NCBI GenBank assembly: GCA_910577325.1
Contig: CAJTMR010000047.1
Coordinates: 1-10,842, forward strand
Source: an uncultured Parabacteroides sp.
GTDB taxonomy: Bacteria; Bacteroidota; Bacteroidia; Bacteroidales; Tannerellaceae
Length of the DNA stretch: 10,842 bases
Direction: 5' to 3'
In this document: positions 5,915 through 10,842 of the stretch, piece by piece
Layout: each line of letters starts with the position of its first letter
How positions within the stretch are numbered: the first letter of the stretch is position 1
Made by a program: the position numbers and the translations under genes
The notes under the pieces: model-generated
Database searches by the model: none
Seen by the model: the letters and a program-made list of their open reading frames with translations, nothing else
What the model was told of the DNA's origin: nothing

Positions 5915-7000
5915 ATGAAAACAACTCCGTTTACCGACGTGCACATTGCACTCGGAGCCAAAATGCATGAATTTGCAGGTTTCAACATGCCGATCGAGTA
6001 CACCGGTATTATCGACGAACACATGACCGTTGTGAACGGCGTCGGTGTGTTCGATGTTTCCCACATGGGTGAGTTCTGGGTAAAAGGCCCGAACGCGCTG
6101 GCTTTCATCCAGAGCGTCACTTCGAACGACGCTTCCGTGTTGCCGATCGGCAAGGCTCAATATACTTGCTTCCCGAATGACAAGGGAGGTATCGTGGACG
6201 ACCTGCTGGTCTACCATTATGAACCGGAAAAATACCTCTTGGTAGTCAATGCTGGTAATATCGACAAGGATTGGGACTGGTGCGTGAGCCATAATACGGT
6301 AGGCGCGGAACTGGAAAACTCGTCCGACCGTACCGCCCAGCTGGCTGTCCAGGGCCCGAAAGCCGTCGAGGTTTTGCAACGCCTGACTTCGGTCGACCTG
6401 TCTTCCATCCCTTACTATTCCTTTGTGACAGGAGAGTTTGCCGGTTGCAAGAACGTTATCATCTCCAACACGGGATATACCGGAGCCGGCGGTTTCGAAC
6501 TCTATTTCTACCCGGACGATGCCATGACGATCTGGAATGCCGTCTTCGAAGCCGGCAAGCCTGAAGGTATCAAGCCGATCGGCTTGGGTGCGCGCGACAC
6601 GCTGCGCCTGGAAATGGGCTTCTGCCTGTATGGAAACGACCTCGACGACACGACCTCCCCGATCGAAGCCGCCCTGGGTTGGATCACGAAGTTTGTCGAA
6701 GGCAAGGATTTCACCAACCGCATCGAACTGGAACGCCAGAAGAAAGAAGGCGTCACTCGCAAGTTATGTGCTTTCGAACTGCTTGACAAAGGTATTCCTC
6801 GTCACGGTTACGAAATTGCCGATGCCGAAGACAATGTCATCGGTGTGGTGACATCCGGAACCATGTCGCCTGTCTTGAAGAAGGGGATCGGCATGGGATA
6901 TGTGAAACCCGAGCTTGCAAAAGCAGGGTCGGAAATCTTCATTAAAGTCCGGGGACGTAACCTGAAGGCTCGGGTTGTAAAAGCGCCTTTCCGCAAGTAA
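5915..7000 (+). CDS. gcvT: Glycine cleavage system T protein (aminomethyltransferase)
   Basis: GcvT takes the aminomethyl group bound to lipoyl-GcvH and, with tetrahydrofolate, forms 5,10-methylene-THF and ammonia. The 361-residue length is typical. Visible family motifs are the N-terminal HEFAGFNMPIEY (18-29), VFDVSHMGE (45-53), GGIVDDLLVYHY (91-102) with the catalytic Asp at position 96, GYTGAGGFEL (187-196), GLGARDTLRLEMG (223-235), SPIEAALGW (248-256) and SGTMSP (314-319) in the C-terminal barrel. No gcvH or gcvP is present in the window, so the other subunits must be encoded elsewhere, as is common in this order. No glycine riboswitch is seen upstream. It is the second gene after pepT and is closed by a strong terminator. 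Confidence 0.96.
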   Translation: MKTTPFTDVHIALGAKMHEFAGFNMPIEYTGIIDEHMTVVNGVGVFDVSHMGEFWVKGPNALAFIQSVTSNDASVLPIGKAQYTCFPNDKGGIVDDLLVYHYEPEKYLLVVNAGNIDKDWDWCVSHNTVGAELENSSDRTAQLAVQGPKAVEVLQRLTSVDLSSIPYYSFVTGEFAGCKNVIISNTGYTGAGGFELYFYPDDAMTIWNAVFEAGKPEGIKPIGLGARDTLRLEMGFCLYGNDLDDTTSPIEAALGWITKFVEGKDFTNRIELERQKKEGVTRKLCAFELLDKGIPRHGYEIADAEDNVIGVVTSGTMSPVLKKGIGMGYVKPELAKAGSEIFIKVRGRNLKARVVKAPFRK

Positions 7001-7015
7001 GGCGAGATAGATAGG

Positions 7016-7076
7016 AAAACCCATAGGGTTAGGGGGGCTAAAGCATAGCTTTACATCCCCTAACCCTATGGGTTTT
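7016..7076. terminator. Strong 20-bp hairpin terminator after gcvT
   Basis: Bases 7016-7035 and 7057-7076 are perfect inverted repeats of 20 bases, with A4 on one side and T4 on the other, and the loop itself contains a small AAAGC/GCTTT hairpin (7040-7051 region). It begins 15 bases after the gcvT stop. The symmetry would allow function in both directions. Confidence 0.9.
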
Positions 7077-7129
7077 GTCGTGTATTGGATTTTGTCGTGA
7101 TTATAGTGGGGGAAGTGGGGGATGTTTTG

Positions 7130-7137
7130 TAAGTTTG
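7130..7137 (+). promoter_or_regulatory. Possible -7 element for the BASS transporter gene
   Basis: TAAGTTTG matches TAnnTTTG. No TTG is found at the expected -33 position (the region is G-rich), so support is partial. A start near 7144 would favour the ATG at 7167 over the one at 7122. Confidence 0.45.
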
Positions 7138-7166
7138 CATCCCGAATAAAAAAACGTGATGTTTCT

Positions 7167-8120
7167 ATGTTGAATTTTCTGAAAAACTGGACATTGCCGG
7201 TTGCGATGCTCGTCGGCGCGTTAGGTTATTTTATCTTTGCCAACTTCGCTTTTCTGGAGCCGACAAAACCATTTATGGGTTCTTTTGTCTCTTATCTGAC
7301 TCCCGCTCTGATCTTTGCACAATTATTGCTGACTTTCTGCAAGGTGCGACCGCACGAGTTGATGCCTTCTCCCTGGCATGGATGGCTGCTGCTGTTTCAG
7401 CTTGTTTCGGCTTCGCTGGTAGCTGCTTTGTTGATATTCGTGCGCATGGATGATGCCTACAAGGAAGTTTTCGAGGGGGCGATGGTCTGCCTGATATGCC
7501 CGACGGCAACGGCTGCGGCTGTTATCACCGGCAAGTTGGGAGGGAGCGCGTCCAGCCTGACGACCTACACGTTGCTGTCGAATATCTTGGCAGCGGTAGT
7601 CGTCCCGCTGATGTTCCCGCTGGTGGAGCCTCATGCCGACATAACCTTTATGGCAGCTTTCCTGAAGATATTGAGCAAGGTGTTCCCTTTGCTGCTTTGC
7701 CCGTTCGTCCTGGCGATGCTGTTCCGCTATTTCTTGCCGAAGTTGCATCGTTTCCTGTTGGGTTTTCGTGATCTTGCTTTCTATCTTTGGGGAGTAGCGC
7801 TCGCTATCGTGACGGCCCAGACCGTGAAGTCTCTTGTCGAAAGCAATGCTCCGGTAGGCGTGGAGGTGCTGATAGCCTTGGCGGGTTTGGCAACTTGTGC
7901 CGTCCAGTTTTATCTGGGCAAACGGATCGGAACCCGCTATTCAGACCGTATCAGCGCCGGACAGGCACTCGGCCAGAAAAACACCGTGCTTGCTATCTGG
8001 ATGGCTTATACATATCTGGACCCGCTTTCATCGGTTGGTCCCGGGTCATACGTCTTGTGGCAGAACATATTCAATAGCTATCAGTTGTGGAAGAAAAGAA
8101 AAAATGAGATAGTATATTGA
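7167..8120 (+). CDS. BASS-family transporter (bile acid:sodium symporter fold)
   Basis: The 317-residue protein (from the ATG at 7167) is almost entirely hydrophobic, with about nine to ten membrane helices. Two regions match the SBF/BASS fold: ICPTATAAAVITGKLGG (110-126), which corresponds to the CPGGTxSN crossover motif of the first repeat, and GQKNTVLAIWMAY (269-281) with GPGSYVLWQN (291-300), corresponding to the second crossover and the C-terminal helix. Family members carry organic anions with sodium, but the substrate here cannot be told; a bile acid is not implied by the fold. An earlier ATG at 7122 would add 15 residues but lies upstream of the likely transcription start. It stands alone between two terminator/boundary regions, and it is the last chromosomal gene before the mobile element; its C-terminus looks intact. 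Confidence 0.82.
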   Translation: MLNFLKNWTLPVAMLVGALGYFIFANFAFLEPTKPFMGSFVSYLTPALIFAQLLLTFCKVRPHELMPSPWHGWLLLFQLVSASLVAALLIFVRMDDAYKEVFEGAMVCLICPTATAAAVITGKLGGSASSLTTYTLLSNILAAVVVPLMFPLVEPHADITFMAAFLKILSKVFPLLLCPFVLAMLFRYFLPKLHRFLLGFRDLAFYLWGVALAIVTAQTVKSLVESNAPVGVEVLIALAGLATCAVQFYLGKRIGTRYSDRISAGQALGQKNTVLAIWMAYTYLDPLSSVGPGSYVLWQNIFNSYQLWKKRKNEIVY

Positions 8121-8208
8121 ATATAAGATATTGATATTAAATGTTTTATATTTATTTAGTGTAATTTCCTTTATTTCCCTTGTTTTCTTGTTTAGTCTAA
8201 TAAATGCC

Positions 8209-8286
8209 TTTGTTTTGTTACTATTTTGTTACCCATATTCATTGGAGTAACAAAACAAATCGCTATATTTGTATCGGTAACAAAAT
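8209..8286. repeat. Four-copy TTTTGTTAC repeat array at the integrase promoter
   Basis: Two copies point forward (8213-8221 and 8224-8232, 11 bases apart) and two are inverted (8247-8255 and 8277-8285, 30 bases apart). With their flanks they form two matched pairs: 8209-8222 is the exact complement of 8246-8259 (14 bases), and 8223-8233 of 8276-8286 (11 bases). One inverted copy lies between the -33 and -7 boxes of the integrase promoter and the other near the transcription start. They are plausible arm-type sites for the integrase or excisionase, operators, or both. Confidence 0.75.
8242..8271 (+). promoter_or_regulatory. Integrase promoter
   Basis: TTG (8242-8244), 19 bases, TATATTTG (8264-8271): a full consensus match. 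Transcription would start near 8278, about 20 bases before the integrase ATG at 8299. Inverted TTTTGTTAC copies overlap the spacer and start region, implying that a protein binding them would block the promoter. Confidence 0.75.
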
Positions 8287-8298
8287 AAGAACATAATT

Positions 8299-9492
8299 AT
8301 GGCAAAGAAAAAACAAGAAGTTAAATTGAAAGAACCCGTAAGGATTAGATTCAAGCAGCTTGCTAATGGTAACCAGTCTATTTATTTGGATTACTATACT
8401 GGTGATGTTATTAGAAAAGAAAATTATGTTGGCGGTAAACGGCAGTATGAATTTTTGAAATTATACCTTATACCCGAGAAGACAAGAGAGGATAAGGCGA
8501 AGAACGAAGCTACGTTGGCTCTTGCAAAAGCCATTCAAAGCAAGCGGATAGTAGAGTTGCAAAATGATGCACATGGCTTTCAGAACACTAATAAGTCAAA
8601 AGCGAATGTGATTGATTATTTAGTGAACATGAGAAGCCAATCTAAAGAACGTGGCAGTTTGAATTACGAAAAGACTGTTGGTAATACCATCCGTGAACTA
8701 AAGTTGTTCAGAGGGGATTATATCGCTTTTCGTGATATAGATAAGGACTTCTTAAATAGCTTTGTGGATTTCTTGAAACAAGCGAAGAAAGCAAGCAAGT
8801 TTGGTTTGTTAAAGGCTGGGGGCGTATTAAGTAATAATTCCGTTATTGCTTACTATGGAGTGCTGCGTACCGCTATAAATAGAGCCTATAAAGAGGGAAT
8901 TATTACGGTGAATCCTACAAAAGAGTTTGATTTTGCCAGTAAGGTAAAAGCGGAAGTCAGCCGCAGGGAATATTTGACAATAGATGAGTTGAAACTACTT
9001 ATCGGTACAGAGTGCAAATATGAGATAATGAAACAAGCCTTTCTTTTCAGTTGTTTGTGTGGGCTGCGTGTTAGCGATATAAGAAAATTGAAGTGGAACG
9101 ATTTGCAGAAAAGCGGTGAGAGAATAAGAATTGAAATCAAGATGCAGAAAACCAAAGAACCGCTTTATCTGCCTATATCCGATGAAGCGTTAAAGTGGCT
9201 GCCGCAACAAAATGAAGCAAAAGGCGATGATTTGATTTTTCCTTTGACGCATGAGGGGACTATAAATAAAATACTTCAAAAATGGGCGAAAGATGCAGGG
9301 GTTATTAAGCATATCTCGTTTCATGTTGCTCGCCATACCCATGCTACTATGATGCTTACATTGGGGGCTGATTTGTACACGGTTAGCAAACTGTTAGGGC
9401 ATAAAAATATTGCTACGACCCAAATTTATGCGAAGATTGTTGATAAGAAAAAAGAAGAAGCTGTAAGTTTGATACCGAATTTGACGGACTGA
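8299..9492 (+). CDS. Tyrosine recombinase / integrase of a Bacteroidales mobile element
   Basis: This 397-residue site-specific recombinase would integrate and excise the element. An N-terminal arm-type DNA-binding region (about 12-90, rich in Lys and Arg) is followed by a SAM-like core-binding domain (about 100-205) and the catalytic domain (about 222-390). All catalytic residues are visible: Arg257 in CGLRVSDIRKLKW, Lys284 in KMQKTKEP, His342 and Arg345 in HVARHTHAT, His368 in LLGHKN and the nucleophile Tyr377 in TTQIYAKI. The length and layout match integrases of Bacteroides transposons and prophages. The ATG is just downstream of a consensus promoter. It is followed at once by its own terminator, so it is transcribed alone. 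Codon use is more A+T-rich than in the chromosomal genes before it. Confidence 0.95.
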   Translation: MAKKKQEVKLKEPVRIRFKQLANGNQSIYLDYYTGDVIRKENYVGGKRQYEFLKLYLIPEKTREDKAKNEATLALAKAIQSKRIVELQNDAHGFQNTNKSKANVIDYLVNMRSQSKERGSLNYEKTVGNTIRELKLFRGDYIAFRDIDKDFLNSFVDFLKQAKKASKFGLLKAGGVLSNNSVIAYYGVLRTAINRAYKEGIITVNPTKEFDFASKVKAEVSRREYLTIDELKLLIGTECKYEIMKQAFLFSCLCGLRVSDIRKLKWNDLQKSGERIRIEIKMQKTKEPLYLPISDEALKWLPQQNEAKGDDLIFPLTHEGTINKILQKWAKDAGVIKHISFHVARHTHATMMLTLGADLYTVSKLLGHKNIATTQIYAKIVDKKKEEAVSLIPNLTD

Positions 9493-9497
9493 TTTAA

Positions 9498-9545
9498 AAA
9501 GAAAGTACGGGAACTGCGACATAACCGTACTTTCTTTCTTTTTTT
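9498..9545 (+). terminator. Integrase terminator
   Basis: AAAGAAAGTACGG (9498-9510) and CCGTACTTTCTTT (9525-9537) are perfect 13-base complements, followed by C and seven T residues (9539-9545). It begins six bases after the integrase stop. Confidence 0.88.
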
Positions 9546-9576
9546 GCCTTTGTTTAGTCGGAAAAATATATCTTTG
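9544..9576 (+). promoter_or_regulatory. Promoter of the 309-residue hypothetical gene
   Basis: TATCTTTG (9569-9576) is a consensus -7 box; a TTG at 9544-9546 lies 22 bases upstream and overlaps the end of the integrase terminator. A second TTG (9550-9552) is only 16 bases away. The start would be near 9583, about 20 bases before the ATG. Confidence 0.6.
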
Positions 9577-9603
9577 TTTCTACTAACTGAAACATAGAAT
9601 ATT

Positions 9604-10533
9604 ATGATAGAAGAAGAACTGAAAATAAAATTCGACCATATACAAGGTATATTTAACCGCTGCATCAATCATGCCAGCCAAGTTTTGACAGACAGCATTG
9701 CCGCTAAATCTGTATATCTTAATGAAGAACAGGCTGATAAACTGGAACGGAAAGAATATATTCGTACTGCTGATGAGTTAGTTCAGCTATATATTCGCTA
9801 TTCTGTATTGAATGATATTCAAAGTTTTTATTCTGTATCTGACTTCTTTTGGGAAAGTGGTTTTTATGAATCTTTGAAATCCGATGAGAAAAGAAAATAC
9901 ATGTCGTTTAATCCTCTTTCATTTGATTATTCCCGATATGAACAAGATAATACGGTTTATGATGAAGAACTGCCTTATTTCTCCATAGTAGTCAAAGCTG
10001 TTGTGTTAGAAAGATATTCGGCATACTTGCGAAAAAAGAAAGAAAATAAGGTGCAAGCGGAAATGCAACCACAACAGGAACGGGAAGAACCGCAACCAAT
10101 TCAAAATAAATACCAAGAACTTAAAATTATACCCCATATTGCTAAAACTGAAAATCCTTTTAAGTCTATTTTAAACGATAGGCAAATAGAGTTATTGGTA
10201 GAGTGTATCAATGAAGTAGAGGTTTTCAATGCTCTTATGACTTTTGAAGATTTGAAAGCGATACTTTCTTGTAAGCCTAAAGTTATATTCAGGTCTAATA
10301 ACAACAGGCTGGTCGCTTTTCTTTTTTCGGAGTTAAGCAATCGTGGTTTGATAACATCTAATTGGCAATCTGTTATAGCAAAGAATAAGTTGTTTGTTAC
10401 GAAGAATATAAAGAAAGATAAATATCTGAATCAAGGTGATTTAGCCACAGCCGCCAATTATGTAAAAGGGGTGGAGCATGAAAAAGATTATGTAACCATC
10501 AGCAATTATATCAAACAACTGAAAAAACTTTAA
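9604..10533 (+). CDS. Hypothetical protein of the mobile element (309 aa)
   Basis: I do not recognise a characterised family. No signal peptide or membrane segment is seen, so it is probably cytoplasmic. The N-terminal part (about 1-140) looks helical and is rich in Tyr and Phe, with ADELVQLYIRYSVLNDIQ at 56-73. A hydrophilic Lys/Glu/Gln/Pro-rich linker (142-168, RKKKENKVQAEMQPQQ onward) separates it from a second domain (about 185-309). That domain contains LNDRQIELLVECINEV (190-205), FRSNNNRLVAFLFSELSNRGLI (229-250) with a helix-turn-helix-like feel, and a basic C-terminus. A two-domain, linker-joined layout next to an integrase suggests an element-maintenance or regulatory role; this is inference from position. 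It has its own promoter and is followed after 131 bases by the HTH gene. Confidence 0.75.
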   Translation: MIEEELKIKFDHIQGIFNRCINHASQVLTDSIAAKSVYLNEEQADKLERKEYIRTADELVQLYIRYSVLNDIQSFYSVSDFFWESGFYESLKSDEKRKYMSFNPLSFDYSRYEQDNTVYDEELPYFSIVVKAVVLERYSAYLRKKKENKVQAEMQPQQEREEPQPIQNKYQELKIIPHIAKTENPFKSILNDRQIELLVECINEVEVFNALMTFEDLKAILSCKPKVIFRSNNNRLVAFLFSELSNRGLITSNWQSVIAKNKLFVTKNIKKDKYLNQGDLATAANYVKGVEHEKDYVTISNYIKQLKKL

Positions 10534-10586
10534 GAATAGGTTAAGACCTCAAACATAGATTAATCCGCTATCAAGCTATTCCTCAA

Positions 10587-10594
10587 TACTTTTG
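10587..10594 (+). promoter_or_regulatory. Candidate -7 box upstream of the HTH gene
   Basis: TACTTTTG matches TAnnTTTG; no TTG is found at a normal distance upstream. Use of this box would give a leader of about 65 bases that includes the hairpin at 10593-10627. An identical TACTTTTG occurs at 10653-10660, only four bases before the ATG. Confidence 0.4.
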
Positions 10595-10627
10595 CCCCCG
10601 TAATCGATTACAAGAAACCGGAGGGCA
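10593..10627 (+). other. Leader hairpin with palindromic loop
   Basis: TGCCCCCG (10593-10600) pairs with CGG-A-GGGCA (10619-10627) over eight positions with one bulged A. The 18-base loop contains the perfect palindrome TAATCGATTA (10601-10610). No T-tract follows, so it is not an ordinary terminator. It could be an operator, a regulatory leader structure or part of an origin or att region. Confidence 0.5.
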
Positions 10628-10664
10628 TACACTCCATATTGTCTAACGCAAATACTTTTGTTAT

Positions 10665-10842
10665 ATGGAAACAAGTATTGAGAAGCGAGTTGCAGAACTC
10701 GAAAATTTAGTGTTCCTTTCAAAGAATGTGCTTAGTTTCGATGAAGCGAGCAGGTTCTTGAACCTTTCTAAAAGTTACCTGTACAAACTGACTTCGGGTA
10801 ACTTGATACCCCATTACAAGCCGCAGGGCAAAATGCTTTATT
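10665..10842 (+). CDS. Excisionase-like helix-turn-helix protein (partial, runs off window)
   Basis: Only the first 59 codons are present. The translation begins METSIEKRVAELENLV and continues with a winged helix-turn-helix of the MerR/excisionase (HTH_17) type: LSFDEASRFLNLSKSYLYKLT (23-43) with the turn at NLSKS, then LIPHYKPQGKMLY (47-59), the usual start of the wing that ends in a basic residue. Proteins of this kind near integrases in Bacteroidales elements act as recombination directionality factors or regulators of excision. The N-terminal ELENLVFLSKNVL segment is helical and could dimerise. The ATG at 10665 fits the domain, but the TACTTTTG box ending at 10660 leaves almost no leader if used. 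The function is inferred from fold and context. Confidence 0.85.
   Translation, partial: METSIEKRVAELENLVFLSKNVLSFDEASRFLNLSKSYLYKLTSGNLIPHYKPQGKMLY

Larger units (their letters stand above)
8121..10842 (+). mobile_element. Integrative element, integration end (continues past window)
   Basis: A tyrosine recombinase, a hypothetical protein and an excisionase-like HTH protein occur in this order, and base composition becomes clearly richer in A+T than in the preceding genes. The left boundary is not defined: it should lie in 8121-8208, between the transporter stop and the repeat array, but I cannot identify a direct repeat because the other end is outside the window. No tRNA is at the junction, so the site would be intergenic or at the 3' end of the transporter gene. 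Confidence 0.7.

Noticed and set aside
7122..7166. Earlier ATG for the BASS transporter
   Set aside because: It lies upstream of the TAAGTTTG box and would add a basic, non-membrane extension not typical of the family; the ATG at 7167 begins just before the first helix.
8209..8286. CRISPR array
   Set aside because: The repeats are only 9-14 bases, in both orientations and irregularly spaced, and no cas genes are near; they fit protein-binding sites instead.

Overview
The window looks like a Bacteroidales chromosome, most likely Parabacteroides or Bacteroides. I infer this from promoters of the Bacteroidetes type (a -33 TTG, about 19-20 bases, then a -7 TAnnTTTG), weak Shine-Dalgarno sequences, and the gene families present. 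From about 8.1 kb a mobile element begins, and the DNA there is visibly richer in A+T than the housekeeping part.

Region by region. 1-188 holds an imperfect inverted repeat and no gene. 189-2276 (minus strand) is a compact operon under one clear promoter: a DUF4199 membrane protein, a polyprenyl-phosphate-type family 2 glycosyltransferase, and the manganese exporter MntP. 2411-2587 (minus) encodes two RNAs in tandem under one promoter: a small SRP RNA (4.5S type) followed directly by tRNA-Thr(UGU). 2860-4266 (plus) is a PurF-family protein that keeps its phosphoribosyltransferase site and the expected Fe-S cysteines but has glycine where the catalytic N-terminal cysteine should be. A possible small membrane protein and a good intrinsic terminator follow. 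4668-7000 is a pepT-gcvT pair with its own promoter, closed by a very strong hairpin terminator. 7167-8120 is a BASS-type transporter.

8299-10842 is the start of an integrative element: a tyrosine recombinase whose promoter is embedded in four copies of a TTTTGTTAC motif, an unrecognised 309-residue protein, and the beginning of an excisionase-like helix-turn-helix protein cut off by the window end. The order int, hypothetical, HTH resembles the integration end of Bacteroidales mobilizable or conjugative elements; any mobilization and cargo genes would lie beyond the window.

The best candidates for something unusual are the PurF homologue without its glutaminase nucleophile, the SRP RNA/tRNA-Thr tandem transcript, and the symmetric repeat array over the integrase promoter. 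No wholly new multi-gene system is evident; the element's cargo is not in view.
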